Below, in pieces: positions 12,697 to 25,297 of a DNA stretch of 64,000 nt (positions are counted from its first letter, which is position 1; every line of letters begins with the position of its first letter). The position numbers were made by a program, and so were the translations under genes. Under the pieces are notes generated by a model that was not told the DNA's origin, did not search any database, and was given only the letters and a program-made list of their open reading frames with translations. This DNA is from Paramecium sonneborni (Eukaryota > Ciliophora > Oligohymenophorea > Peniculida > Parameciidae), in the NCBI GenBank assembly GCA_905182985.1, contig CAJJDN010000123.1:257261-321260 (forward strand). Direction: 5' to 3'.

Positions 12697-14085
12697 ATGA
12701 GGAATGATTCTAAGAAATTCAATTCAAATAATAAATGTTATGGAAATAGAAAAAAAGAAGTTCATAATTAGATGCATCCAAATATACCCAAAGGAATGTT
12801 AAGTATGAATTGTGGTTTGAAGAATGAGAAAAATATAAAATTAAATGAGACAGGTTAATATATAATATATTATGTTTAGAAACTACAGATGTAACTCATA
12901 ATAATTTAGGTTTCAGTCAACAAATATAATCATAAATAAAAGTTGAACATTTAGATTTGGAATTCTTTAAAATCCATCCTTGCAAACTTATAGGTAATCA
13001 TAATCATAAACATTGTCCATTCTATCATTATGGAAAGGATCGTAAAAGGTATTTAATTATTATAAATGTTTATAGAATTGGAGTAGAATATTCAGCTGAT
13101 TTATGCAAATACATAGAACATAATTCAATATGTCCATATGGAGATAATTGTAATAGAGCTCATAATAGAGTTGAATAGTTATATAGAATTGACAATTACA
13201 AAACTAAATTTTGCTCCTTTTATCCTAATCATATTTAGTAATGCGATTACGGTAAATTCTGTTCATTTGCTCATTCAGAAGCTGACATTACTATTGAACT
13301 CATTCATAATTTAGAATACGATGATGATTTCTTCATCTTCTATTATAAAACTGTTTGGTGTCCATTTAATTTGACCTAACATGATAAATCATTATGTGTT
13401 TATGCTCATAATTGGCAAGATTTTAGAAGGAAACCATAATTATACAATTACTATCCGTAATCATGTTAAAACTGGAATGCAAATGAATATATCACAGAAT
13501 ACAGTTCTGGATGTCCAGATGCTTTTAGTTGTTCAAAATGTCATGGATGGAAAGAACTCGAATATCATCCTATTTTATTTAGAACAAAATAATGCATCAA
13601 TTAAAATTGCAACAAATAAGATTGTTCTTTTTATCATCACATATAAGAGAGAAGGTTAATTAATTGTTATTATTGTATAGATTTAATGAATAATTCTCTT
13701 AATCTAGAATGTTTAAGATTGTTCCTAGAAATAGAATCATTTAGAATGTATTTAAGGTTAGAGAAAGAAGTTTACATAATTCCTAAAGAACTTAGAAATC
13801 ATAAGAAAATTTAAATGATCAATAATAATGGCTTGGTCATAATTTATAAAATAGTTTTTAATATGAGCCAGAATGTGATAATGTTATTGAATGTAAAAAT
13901 AGGAGTGTTCATTATTAAACAGCTCTAGTTTCAATTCTCGAACGTACTGGTAATTTATTTATTAAATTATTTAAGATTCCGAAGAATTGAAGGATTTGAT
14001 GAGAAAAAAGTCTTTTTCTCTTGATAACATTGATGATAATGAATAGATTAGAGGAGTCTTAAAAATGATAGACATAGATTCTTGA
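12697..14085 (+). CDS. CCCH-type zinc-finger protein (Unkempt/plant TZF-like)
   Basis: The product is 436 residues with three introns (12854-12879, 13655-13680, 13950-13975; 26 nt each) and an exact frame. The centre carries a run of Cys/His units: HPCKLIGNHNHKHCPFYH, then DLCKYIEHNSICPYGDNCNRAH, then KTKFCSFYP...CDYGKFCSFAH, then KTVWCPFNL...SLCVYAHNW. The segment that follows, CPDAFSCSKCHGWKELEYHPILFRTKQC...CSFYH, has the order seen in Unkempt and in plant arginine-rich tandem zinc-finger proteins ('...CPYAH...ELEYHP..YKT..C'). Proteins of these families bind mRNA and alter its translation or decay in the cytoplasm; this is inferred here. The C-terminal third is low-complexity, rich in Gln, Asn and Ser. 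Confidence 0.85.
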
Positions 14086-14188
14086 AAGTAAATAACAAAT
14101 TTAATATAAAATATATTTTATAAATTTTGTTCTTCATTTTGTTTTAAATAAAAGAAATAAGTATATTCTCATAATTTATTTATATAAA

Positions 14189-14997
14189 ATGTAATAAAAA
14201 CTTTCTAGAGCATAGCTTGTTGCTCATTATCGATAAAAGCCTTTTGAATAAATGCCTGAAACCTTTAAAACATTATGTTAATAATACCCATAAGCTTTTA
14301 AAGCTTTAAGTCAAAATCCATATTAAGCTCGTCCTATACGTGGTTTTAATCAAGGTTTACTTAATTATTCAATTTAGAAATTCTTGTTTATTCAAGTAAT
14401 TGTGCTACTCCTCTCAAAACAGCTGGTGTATATTAAAGTGGTGGAGGTGATTTATTTAGATTTGATGAATAATAAATTCTTACTCCTTAACCAAAATAAT
14501 CTAATACTTTTGATTGGAGCTAACAATAATTATAAAGCATTAAAAAAGAAACTATTTTTAGTAAAAGTACTCCTGGATAGGCTAATCATTTACTTTCAAA
14601 AATATGGTATTATGTAGATGATTACTTAAAAGTTTAGGGTATTATTTTTTATTTTTTTATTTTAGGACCATTTAGTTCTATTTAAATGGATAATTGGTAT
14701 CTCAAAGGATATTTTGATGATATTTTAAGAATTGGATTTAAGCCTGAAAATTCAGAATGTTTTATTAGAATTCATTAATTGAAGACTTTAAAATAATCTA
14801 AAAAAGTTTTTAAACTCTTAAGAAGACTATCTTGTCCTCCTACTTTAACTATTTCATAAGAGACTAATTTCTAATTAAAATAAACAGTCTAATAATAATA
14901 ATTAATATAAAAATAAGATTAATAATAACAAATTGAAATTCAAAATTAAGATAATGCACCTACTTTAAGAGTACCTACTTTGAGAAAAAAAAAATGA
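14189..14997 (+). CDS. Unknown Gln/Pro-rich protein
   Basis: The product is 252 residues with introns at 14355-14377 (23 nt) and 14639-14665 (27 nt, extremely T-rich); the total is in frame from ATG 14189 to TGA 14995-14997. The N-terminus is rich in Gln and Pro, with YRQKPFEQMPETF and QNPYQARPIRGFNQ. A hydrophobic and aromatic core (SKIWYYVDDYLKVQGPFSSI, then WYLKGYFDDILRIGF, then ECFIRIHQLKTLK) may be a small folded domain, and the tail is poly-Gln with a basic end. The RRM-like size and order of the core recalls Nup35-type domains, but I cannot support this. No signal peptide or membrane segment is visible. Confidence 0.65.
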
Positions 14998-15695
14998 ATT
15001 GTAAAGTTAGTATTTGGTTTAAAATCAATAAGTTTAAGTCTTTTTTTAAACATATATATTAATTAATTATACACTTAATGTATATGTTTGAATCAATAAA
15101 TAAATTAATCTCATTTATAAAGTTTAAATAGGTTTAGATTTATATTTATCAATATAATTTATAATTCTATCCTTCTTGATCTAAAATTAAATTAAAAATT
15201 AACACAAATATAAAAAATAATATTTTTTAAAAATGTAATGTAAATTTTTAGACTTTCTAAAGTAAGATAAAAGATTTAATATTGAAATAAAATATGTTAA
15301 TTTTTAATGTTGATTTGTAATATAAAAATATTGACATTGCTGCTGAAAAGAATGATTACAATATTAAGATAACATTTAAGTATAATCCTTATTTAATTGA
15401 TTCTAAATCATTTCGAATTTTAAGGTGATTTTGATAATTTGATTGATTATTAATAATTGTTATAATAATTTAAATTTGATTTTTATATTGTATGAATAAA
15501 CAAATTAAGGGTTATCAAAGAAATAATATTATGTACTCAGAGAAAATTTGAAATATTTTTTATTTAAAACTAAAAGTAATAAATATAAGATCATTTTATT
15601 TGTTTAATGATTACTAAAAGTAAACTCTATTTGATGTTGAATTTAATTCAAAAAGTAATTAGATTATTATTCCATTATTAAAATTAATTCTTACG
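14998..15695. other. Intergenic, no supported gene
   Basis: Almost 700 bases separate two plus-strand genes. In all frames TGA is frequent and no coding-like stretch of useful length can be joined by plausible short introns. It should contain the 3' end of the upstream transcript and the promoter of the SAPS gene. The composition is extremely AT-rich, with a few longer poly-A/T runs. Confidence 0.5.
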
Positions 15696-17782
15696 ATGAA
15701 TATAGGGTAAGAGTATAAGAATTAAAAATAGTGCTCAATTTTGGACTCAATTTGGTATGTTAATGAAAGAAAATGGATTCGATCGCCATTTTGATAATAC
15801 AGACTTATAATTGACTACATTGTTAGATGATGATTAAATAATTGGGGAATTCAGAAATCAAAATTAGAAATTAATGGATTAGTAAGATATAGATTAATAC
15901 GTAGTATGCAAAAATAACAAGTGGATGAATTAGTGAGTTATTTAACTGAGATGCCAGCGGATGATTCAAATTCAAAAAGAGCTTTTCGATATCCATTTTA
16001 TTCATGTGAATTGTTAGTATGTTGTGAAAATCCTAAGATTTTAGAGTAATTTTTTGGAGAAGATAAGTATCAATTAAAATATTAATAGATCTCTATTGCA
16101 TAAATTATTTTAATTTTTTGTTTCAGATTAAGATATAAATCCAGTTTTAGCAGGATATGTATGTAATGTATTATTTAACCTATTAAAAATGCGTACTGAT
16201 ATCTTTCTTGCTGAATTTTATAATTATCAAAATTTGACATTTAGATTAATTAGATAACTTTAATCTCGTTCAGTTTCAGAACTTGTGATTCGTTTATTAA
16301 CAATTGAATAGGAGACTACAATTGATTATACACCTTAAAGAATTGAATTATTAAGAGGAGTAGTTGAAAGAATTATTGATAATTCAAATTTTGAAGTATA
16401 AATAATCTTTAATTAGGTATCTACTAACGTATCTCATATCATTTAAGAGATCACATTGAAAGCATATTTAATTAATAAAGCATAACCTCTTTTTGATTTC
16501 TTATATAAAGATTCAATAGATTTGTTTTGTCGATCTATTGTTCATGAATCTAATTTTGTATCTCTTGCCTCAGGAACTGCATTATATAATCTATTAATTT
16601 TACATTACAAAATAATTACGAGATAAGGTGATCCAACCGAAAGTGCAATTTTCTAAGTAGATTAATAAGAGTTATTCAATGTAATAGAATCTCATTTACA
16701 TAAATGGTTAGAATTTTTATTATAATCTACTAATCCTATCTTTGGATAACATAAAATTAAATTACTTGAAATTATTGGTGTGTGTATTAGTTTGAATCAA
16801 TAATCCTTTGTTGATAAATTATAAGAATAAGATATCTTTAAAGTATATAACTAATTATTTATCAAATATGAAAAACATGATATATTGCATTTGTAATACT
16901 ATAGATTCTTAGTTCATATAATTGAATAAAAATTGGATAATCTAGTTTAAAATGTAAAATATTTAAAATAATTAGTTATTCAATCAAAATGATTTTATTT
17001 AATTTTTATTGAAATGTACTACAGAAGTGATTAACAATTAAAATTAAAGAAAGGAATATTTGGGTTTTGTAACTAAATTGGCTCATTTTTTGAAAGAGTT
17101 TTCACCCAAATATCCATTATTGTAATCTGAATTAGAAAAAGAATCATGGAAGAAATTTAAGAAATAATATTTTGATAAGGCTGAAAGGCTAAATAATCAT
17201 GAATTAGGGGGTCATACAAGAGCTGATTATAGTGAAGATGTTGATTTTAATAAAGAAGACATTTAACCAAAATATGACACCTTTTAAAATTCCAATTCTG
17301 AAGAAAAAATATAAAATGATACAAATTCTCAAAATCTATCTAATATATTTGATGCTTTTAAAATAAGTGTTAGTGAAGAAAATAATTCAGTGAATGTATA
17401 GTAATAAGAATGGGGTAATTTTTCATGGAATTAAGAATAACCAAATTAATCAAAAGAATAATAAAAATAATAAGAATTCTAATTTGATGAAGTACCTAAA
17501 GAAGGTTAAGAATTCTAATTTGATGAAGTACCTAAAGAAGGTTAAGATTAATAAAAAGAATCATAATAATAATCTAATACTCAATAAAAAAAAGAAATAG
17601 ATATAAATATTGAGAAGGAAATAAATACAAAATAAAAACATGATTATGCATAAGAGGAAAAGGAAGATGAATATAATCGCTTTTGGCAATTCTAAATTCA
17701 TGAACATGATGTATATTAGATATTATTATTTTAGGCTTAAATACATAATGATGCTTTGTATGAGTTTGAAAAAAATTTATGA
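15696..17782 (+). CDS. SAPS-domain regulatory subunit of a PP6/Sit4-type phosphatase
   Basis: The product is 649 residues. Six introns (15707-15731, 15882-15904, 16067-16088, 16396-16416, 16954-16975, 17711-17734) leave an exact frame. The start is fixed by the first intron, because ATG 15696 sits only 11 nt before it. The SAPS signature is clear in order: LLDDDQIIGEFRNQNQKLMDY, then RAFRYPFYSCELLVC, then DQDINPVLAGYVCNVLFNLL, then RLIRQLQSRSVSELVIRLL, and later NPIFGQHKIKLLEIIGVCI. SAPS proteins bind the catalytic subunit of Sit4/PP6 Ser/Thr phosphatases and direct it to substrates. The C-terminal 150 residues are acidic, Gln/Asn-rich and apparently disordered, and carry a perfect 12-residue duplication. 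Introns at 16396 and 17711 are multiples of three without a TGA, so those two are likely rather than proven. Confidence 0.88.
17474..17545 (+). repeat. Perfect 36-nt tandem duplication inside the SAPS gene
   Basis: Two identical adjacent 36-base units encode EFQFDEVPKEGQ twice within the disordered C-terminal tail. The identity at silent positions indicates a recent duplication or conversion. Confidence 0.9.
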
Positions 17783-18032
17783 TTATTTTGATCATTTTTA
17801 AAATTTATTATTTTTCTAATTAAGTTTCTTCAAATTTTTTTTGAAAATTGAAACCTGTGACATTATTTTGCTATCTTTGATAAATTTAAAAAGACCTAAA
17901 CTCGACCTAAACCACTTAAAAAATTAAAATTAATTTATACCTTATCAATAAATTATATAGAATTTATTCTATAAAAATTATATAGTTTTTTTGATTGAAG
18001 AAATTAATATTAATAAAAAAACAATATATCAA

Positions 18033-21000
18033 ATGAAAACAATAACTTTATTATTAGTTTGGCTTTATTTTTGTATAGATTTAGTTGAATCAATATAACA
18101 TTAAGGAGATGTAAATCCTCTTAACTTTGTAAATGAATAATTCAAACCTAGCACTTAAGATGAGACAAATCAATCAATAAAAGGAGCAAATTAATATATT
18201 ACCAAATATACATTGAATGCATTCACTTTAACTGAGTTGATAATTGATCTCAGGCATTTAAACAAATATACCGACGAAGAAGGAATCTATTAATTTAATT
18301 ATGCTTAAGATGATTGGAACATCAATTTAAATTTAAATGATAATATAATTGAATTGCCTCATATATTTGAATAGAGTGATGTTGAAAAAGTAAGTGATTT
18401 TAAATTTATAATATTTGCATTTAAGACGCTGACATTTTAGATTTTATTTTAGTTAAATTCCTAAGAATTTTATGTTTAAAAATACTAATTTATGAATACA
18501 ACAAAAGTTTAGAATATTGAACCAAAAACAGCAATTACGAATAAAAATAATATTTTTGTTTTCATATTATCGAAGAATGATGAGATAGCACTGCCTGCAA
18601 ACATTTTGCCTTTAAATCAATTTGATTATCAAGATCACTTAATATCTTATTCATCTAATAATTTTTTTTAATAGAATTCATACACAACATACTCTCCATA
18701 ATCAAAATATTGGGGAGATAGAAATCAAATAGTTATTCCGTATCTTCCCTATTTTTCAAATTGTCAAGGATTTGGATAATATATATATTTATACTAATTG
18801 ATTCAACACAAAAATTGTACATTATATAGTGAGAGAGAAACTGAAGCAATAAATCCATTTAAATTTAGTATGAGACCTATAAGTGATGAATGCAATAATT
18901 TACAATTGTATTGTATTATGGATGAAAAATATAACATAAATCCTCGCTTACCGAGATGGTTTGAATTGAATGAATAAGAAACACTATTCTATATTTAGGC
19001 AGACCCTTTGGATCCAAATGACTTCGATTCAGATTATGAAGTACCATTTAGTTAAGTAGTAGAGATCCAAACAACAAATTCAATACCTAGTGGAATGATG
19101 CCATTGGAAGTTAATCTAGATATTCACTATTATTAAGTTACTTAAACATAAAAGAGGATAATCACAGGATCAGTGACTTTTACAAATTTTTATAAATTGA
19201 GCGAAGATTAGAAAGCAGGAAAAGCCGAAATAAGATATAATTTGATATTCAACTTTATATCTATGACACAAGGATAACTTGTTAATAATTTCGCCCTTGA
19301 ATGGCCAGTCTATTTCATTTTGTACATGATTATTGGAGCTATTTTAACAATGGAAATGGCTATTTATCTATTTTATCATTACATAACCAATAGGAATAGA
19401 CCAAGACCAAAGATTAATTTGTTGATTTATGTTAGAATATTTTGGATCAGTAGTTTATATGGTATATTTTTGGCATTTATTCCTGCTTTAACAGTCCATA
19501 TCTTAATATCTATAATAATGGCAGGAAAGATATGGAATACAGATTTAAGTTTGAGTTGTAAGTTGACTCCTTATTCTGAGTCGGATGATGGATGTATGGT
19601 AGTATTTTTTGATTTGTTTAAGAACTAATAAAAATATACAAGCGATGAATTTGTATTATTAAGAAATTCTCGTTGTGGAATTGCAATGATTACAGTAGGA
19701 TTATATATTATTTATTTCATTAGTGGAATTTATGTTCCAAAAATCAATCCTGAAGAAGATTATAATGGAAATGTTAAGAATGTGAGACTATGGAAACGTA
19801 GTCGTATTTTTTATTGCCTTGCTTTTATCACAACAATTATATTAATTATGACTCAATTCTCTTACTCTACTCTTTTTGAAAACAATGCATATATGTTTCA
19901 AATATTTCTTAAAATCTTCCAAATGATTTTAGAATACATTTTGGAAGTTTATTTCGATAATAATTTGATTTCTAGTCCAATTGTAATAATATTTAGTACT
20001 TATATCAATGTAGCTACAATGGGTAATCCAACATTTTATGAATTCTTGTTGTCCACTATTGTTGATAAGGGTATTGAGATGGTAGAAAGAGCTTATGTGA
20101 TTAAGATTTAAGATTATGTAACTGAAGAATTGGAATAACAATTTGATAAGGTGTATAAAATGCTGAAAAGATTATTAGATGAAGAAGAAGAAGATTATGA
20201 ATTGGAAGATGAAAAATTAGTAGAAATTTAGAATGTACTAAAATCTAACGAGGATGATTCTGATTCAGATATTGTGTTTTCAGATGATGGAAAGGAGAAT
20301 CTAGCTTCAGATGATGAATCCTTAATAAGTAATAAGATTTCATCAAATAATCATGAGAATTCATTTACCAAAGATGATTAAGATGAATTTGAATATAAAT
20401 TCAGAACTTATTTACTTGAACAGCATCACAAAGCATTCTAAAAATATAATGAAGATTAAGGTACCCACTTAGAATTACCAGCAGATAATGAAGATCAAAC
20501 TGATTTGATTGATTATTTCTCTAATTTTGCTGATGATATCATCACTTTGGTATTCAATCCATTTATTACTACTATTATGTGGTTTTTTTATGATGAATCC
20601 AATTTGTTGGCTGATTATCAGATCAATAAAAGTGAATTTATCTATTACTTTTTATGGACCATCATTTTGATTCCTTTTTAAATAATAATTGACACTTTTG
20701 GATACAATTTAGTTGAACAATATCATCAACTGGATTTTTTAACTTATATTAAAAGTACAAGAGAAAGATTTAGAAATAGAAATCTCTTTTGGAAAGCAAG
20801 TGAATTTCAAAATGATTTAAATTGTGAAAACTGTTTCCGTACACTTGATTGTAATAATTATTTAACTCTATAATTTTAGAATGGTGTTATTCATCTTAAT
20901 TTTACTTTATTACCACTTTATAAGTTTGTGCCATATAGATGGTTATTTTTGGTTCACACATTATCTATGTCAATTAATATAACATATTTAACGATGAAGG

Positions 21001-22094
21001 TATCTTATTTTTAATTCATTAAGCTCTTATTTTTATTATATTCTTCTGGGTTGTTGTTGCTTTCTTTCTCCATCATCTTTTTATTGAAATTGGAAAAAAA
21101 TTAAAAATCTGGGATATCTCTAATAGAGTCTCACCTCAAGATGAATAAGTTATGTCTTCTATTGACGATATTGATAAAGTATCAAGTACTCAAATTCCTT
21201 CAGGACCAAAACTATTTATTCCCAATTGGAAATTAGCTATAGAATTTAGAGAATAGACTGAAAGACTTTCAGAAATCAATAACAATTTCCAAGATCTTAC
21301 TAATGAACATTTCAAAAATCTATTTGTTACTTCTAATAAATAGTGGTTAGCAGATAATATCTAATTAATGTATATATTAGTATTAATAAATAGTTTAACT
21401 CCAAAAACTTTAAAATCAAAAAGAAAAATAATTTTGGATAAATTTAATTCAATCTATGGTCTATTAGAAAAAAAGAATGAAGAAGATCCTGTTGCTGGAT
21501 TTGATAATGCTTGGAATTTCAGATAATTTGCTAAAAATTCTTCAAGAATAGAACTGGCTAGAGCTTCTCCATAAAAATTCAATAAACGTGTGGATAACAT
21601 GAGCGAAGCCACAAAAGCAATACTTAAATATTGGTTATATAGATCAAGAAATATGAAAATAGCAATTAAATACATAGGAGGATTACTTGAAAAGATTACA
21701 AAACCCTTCTGTGAATATTGTGGATTAAATTGGGGATTAGGAGTTGATACAGAAACTAGAATTGAAGATATATATTTAAGATTCTTAAAATAAAAAGGAT
21801 TGAAGGCTATATCGTTAAATATGGGAACAGAAATAGATGATTGGTAGAATTTCTTTCCAAAATAATGTAAATTCAGAACAACTTGTTTTATATGTAATGG
21901 TAATAAGATATTGTATTATTTAAGTTTTTATGGTTGAAGAATTGCAAAAAGACAAAGTGAAATTACAAGGAGAATAGAAATTAGTTATTTAAAAAAAGAA
22001 AAACAAATATACTCTGAAGAAAGTTGCTAATCTTATCTTGATCATGATTAAATTTATAGATATGGCTTAGAAATAAGGTTTTTAGAATTAATGA
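18033..22094 (+). CDS. Large ciliate multi-span membrane protein
   Basis: The product is 1335 residues. Introns at 20851-20879 (29 nt) and 21900-21924 (25 nt) close the frame exactly. It starts with a signal peptide (MKTITLLLVWLYFCID) followed by an extracellular or lumenal region of about 400 residues with scattered Cys and Tyr. Membrane segments come next (WPVYFILYMIIGAILTMEMA, VRIFWISSLYGIFLAFIPAL, ITVGLYIIYFISGIYV, then FYCLAFITTIILI). A central loop is strongly acidic (EEEEDYELEDEK, SDSDIVFSDDGKEN). More hydrophobic segments lie near residues 850-1010, and a conserved-looking tail reads PFCEYCGLNWGLGV and CKFRTTCFICN. The two Cys pairs in the tail could bind metal. I recognise the general architecture from other ciliate predicted proteins but know no function. 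The 57-nt gap to RPL8 is typical of this genome. Confidence 0.8.
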
Positions 22095-22151
22095 TGTTTA
22101 TTAAAGAATTTATCACTGCCAATTAAAATAAATTTTAAAATCTTTTTAAAA

Positions 22152-23007
22152 ATGGGTAAGAGAATCAGAGCATAAAGAAAGGGAAAATCAAACAGTGTTT
22201 TCAAAGCACATTAAAATTAAAGAATAGGATCTCCATAATACAGACATCTTGATTATGCTGAAAGACATGGCTATGTCAGAGGTGTGATTACTGCTATTCG
22301 TCATGATCCAGGAAGAGGAGCACCACTTGCTGAGGTCGAATTCAAAGACCCATATAAGTATTCTAAAATCACTAAGCTCTTCATTGCTCCTGAAGGATCA
22401 TATACTGGCTAATACATTTATTGCGGAGCTAAAGGTAACATTTATATTTTGAATCATCATAGCTTAATTGGCAACAGGAAATGTTCTTCCTATTGGTTAA
22501 ATTCCAGAGGGTACAGTTGTTTGCAATTTGGAAGAACACCCAGGAGATAAAGGTGCTTTGGGAAGAGCAACAGGATGTTATGCCACCATTATTGGTCATT
22601 CAGATGATGGAACAACAACTAGAGTTAGATTACCATCTGGTACCAGAAAAACACTTAGTGCTCTTTGCAGAGCCACAGTAGGTAATTTTTATGAATTAAT
22701 TATAGGATTAATTGCTGGAGGAGGAAGAACTGAGAAACCAATACTCAAAGCAGGAAGATAATTCCATAAATATAGAAGACTTAGAAAATGCTGGCCTAAA
22801 GTTAGAGGTGTGGCTATGAATCCAGTTGACCATCCTCATGGTGGTGGTAACTAATAACATATTGGTCATCCATCCACACTTTCAAGATATGCTCCTCCTG
22901 GTCAAAAAGTCGGTCTTGTTGCTGCTAGAAGATCAGGTCTTCTCAGAGGTGGTGCTTAACTTAAACAAATGGACGAAGATTTGGCAGCACAATAAGCAAA
23001 AAAATGA
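22152..23007 (+). CDS. RPL8: Cytosolic large-subunit ribosomal protein uL2 (L8)
   Basis: The product is 267 residues, close to the eukaryotic norm of about 257. Two introns (22435-22462, 28 nt; 22682-22705, 24 nt) leave an exact frame from ATG 22152 to TGA 23005-23007. Motifs run through the family in order: [79 protein letters not shown], and the peptidyl-transferase-proximal [19 protein letters not shown]. uL2 binds 25S/28S rRNA near the peptidyl transferase centre. This is the best-conserved gene of the window, with visibly higher GC and less use of A/T-ending codons than its neighbours, as expected of a highly expressed gene. Its agreement with the family fixes the genetic code and the intron rules used elsewhere. 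Confidence 0.97.
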
Positions 23008-23039
23008 TATTCATTATCTATAATCGTACAATAAAATTT

Positions 23040-24284
23040 ATGAATTATAATCTCAAAACTTTCGATACCATTAAATGGTTAAGAAATCGCTATAAATCAA
23101 GAGTTAAAGATAAATACATTCTTTATGATTCAGAACTCAAAGAATAAATCATGATGAAAGCAGTTTTTAAATCAATTGATAGAGATAAATCAAGTATTAT
23201 TCATTACTCAAAACTTATAAGAATTTCTAGATAGATCTGAATTATATGATATGTTCATTAAATATGGAATTAATATTACTAAGTCCAAACTCAAACTATT
23301 TTTTAAAAGCATAGATGAAGATGAAGATGGTATCAATTATTACAAACTATAGATAAATTAAATTGGACAGATTTTAAATAAGCTCTTTAAAATTAAGAAG
23401 CTTTAGATAGTATCATTTTTTTTTATTATCTTTAGTGTTTGTCTAATTAATGAAGAAAATTAGAGAAGATTATGAAATCAATCAAATTAACCCTGAACAA
23501 CAATTAACTTTTGTTCCTTTAAGTTTTCCTTAAATGATACAATATATGAATTATTGTGTTTTGAGAGAAGAAATTATTGATAAGATAGAATCTGATAATT
23601 TCAATAATTATTAAAAACATAAATAATGCGTCAATCTTCTTACTCTAGAAGATTGTTGCTATAGAAATATCAAATAAGAATAAAATGAAGATGAAAATGA
23701 AGAGGATCAAATTAAAAATATTCAGTCAGTTGATCATGCTTAATTATTATAAATGAAAAGATTCCAAGAAAAAGAACTCAAATTTAAAAGATTAGTAAAC
23801 ATTATAAATATTTTATTTTTTAGGAAAAAGTTAAAAATATAAGTAAAAAAAGATTTTACACAAATTAAACTTAAGACTTAAGTGCAACCGACAATGTAAG
23901 ATCGTAAATATTTATACAATTTATATTATAGATCAGATTTATCGTAATTAAAAATTAATCTTACTTAAGAGATCAATAAAACAAGAGAAAATCTTGATAA
24001 GTTTTTAGCAATCTTAAATAATGAAAAAAATTAATTTAAAAAATCAAGACAATCATCTAGAGTCACCTCAAGATAAAAGTCAAGAGAAAAGAACTCAGCA
24101 TTATTTAAAAAGAATACTATACTAGTTGAAGCAGAAAAAGATTTACAAAATGCATCAACAGGGTAAAACAAATTTAAAGCATTAAATTTTGGATTACCTA
24201 ATAAAATAAAAGTACTTATTATACATAAATTTTATTAAGTATCCAAGATAAAGGATATTATCATTAGGTTTAAAATAAAAATGA
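23040..24284 (+). CDS. EF-hand calcium-binding protein
   Basis: The product is 379 residues with introns at 23194-23221 (28 nt), 23330-23352 (23), 23410-23435 (26) and 24212-24239 (28), all needed to keep the frame. The first splice creates a canonical EF-hand loop (DRDKSKFLDRSE) after FKSI, and the second creates another (DEDEDDKLNWTD); each loop exists only in the spliced form. The pair lies at about residues 50-115. The remaining 260 residues are charged and helical (acidic NEDENEEDQ; basic Ser/Arg-rich SRQSSRVTSRQKSREK), so the protein is probably a cytosolic or cytoskeletal Ca2+ sensor. It begins 32 nt after the RPL8 stop. A possible further intron at 23795-23823 was not used because it breaks the frame. 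Confidence 0.83.
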
Positions 24285-24438
24285 AACCACTATTGTCATT
24301 TATTGTATTCATTTACAATTTAAAAACATTATTTCAATAACAAATATTTTTAATTTATATTTTCTTTTTTTTTTTATTGCAAGAAAATATTAATTATTGC
24401 AATAAATTTATAAAATTTAAATATTTATTGAAATTAAA

Positions 24439-24654
24439 ATGAATTAAGTGTTATTGCTCTGTTGGATAATTATTCTTGTGTCTGCTGATTGTTTAAGAGA
24501 TTGTCAAGATTAATTAATTAATTGCACCAAAAAATGTCTTAATTCATATAAATTGACTGCAAACACAGATTAGCACAAATAAATTTGTCATGAAACATGT
24601 ATGTAGATTGAGCAAAGACCTTGCTAAAGAAAATGCATTGCCTAAAAATCTTGA
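24439..24654 (+). CDS. Small secreted protein with four CX3C motifs
   Basis: An intron-free frame encodes 71 residues. A clear signal peptide (MNQVLLLCWIIILVSA) precedes a mature part of about 54 residues with eight cysteines arranged as CX3C-X6-CX3C, a spacer, then CX3C-X7-CX3C (CLRDC, CTKKC, CHETC, CQRKC). The even number and regular spacing suggest four disulphides in a helical-hairpin-like fold. The twin CX3C spacing recalls small Tim and other CHCH-like proteins, but the signal peptide argues for secretion or lumenal location. I recognise no named family. It is isolated between the EF-hand gene (+) and an unknown gene (-), with its own upstream spacer of about 150 bases. Confidence 0.75.
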
Positions 24655-24806
24655 TTCATTTACATATCATATTAATTATTTCAATTTTTCAATATATTAA
24701 ATATGATCATCCAAAATTTACTCAAAATTTTCACTTTTATTGTAATTTTATAATGCTTTTTTTAATTATTGAGCAAAGGATTAACTCATTTTGATAGTAT
24801 TATTTT

Positions 24807-25187
24807 TCAAATAAATTAATAGCCATTCGTCAAATTCATTGTTCCAACAATCTAAATCTATTTAATTAAATTACTTTTCTCAAGAACTTTTCCTAAAAAT
24901 TTTATAAATAATTCATTAGAGCAATTAAATCCATATATTGCTCTATCATCAAATTCGCTTTATAATCGCTTTATAACATTATTCTATTCAGCCTAAAATT
25001 AATTGTAATCCAAAATTGTTAACAAACTTTTATATGAACGAATTAATGCAATATTTTTTTTGACAATCTAATTTAGTTGAGTATCTCCATGCACATTTAA
25101 ACTAAGATCTGCTATAATTGATTTTTCATTTCTGAATTTTGTTCTATTGAATTATCTTAACAAACTTAGGAATAGTTTATTATTCAT
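24807..25187 (-). CDS. Unknown small protein
   Basis: An open frame encodes 126 residues from ATG 25185-25187 to TGA 24807-24809 with no intron. The sequence begins MNNKLFLSLLRQFNRTKFRN and is basic at the N-terminus, which might be a mitochondrial presequence. It continues as a mixed helical protein (TQLNQIVKKNIALIRSYKSL; FDDRAIYGFNCSNELFIKFL; SNLIKQIQIVGTMNL). Codon use and amino-acid balance look coding. No domain is recognised. A second weaker frame overlaps on the same strand (starting MEILNQIRL), but its composition is poorer. The gene lies downstream of the large unknown gene on the same strand, with about 110 bases between them. Confidence 0.6.
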
Positions 25188-25297
25188 AAATTAAATTTTA
25201 AATACTATAAATTATTGTTATTTATTTTATATAACTTAAAGGAAAACTTTCTTTTTACAATTTTATCTAATAAAATAGTAAATAGATAACATAAACA

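Noticed and set aside
20880..21000. Apparent frameshift in the 1335-residue membrane protein near 20.9-21.0 kb
   Set aside because: A 29-nt GT...AG intron at 20851-20879 shifts the frame correctly and gives a natural sequence (CFRTLDQWCYSSQFYFITTL), so no frameshift is needed.
23795..23823. A good-looking 29-nt intron in the EF-hand gene
   Set aside because: Removing it breaks a long coding frame and leads to TGA soon after; without it the four other introns close the frame exactly.
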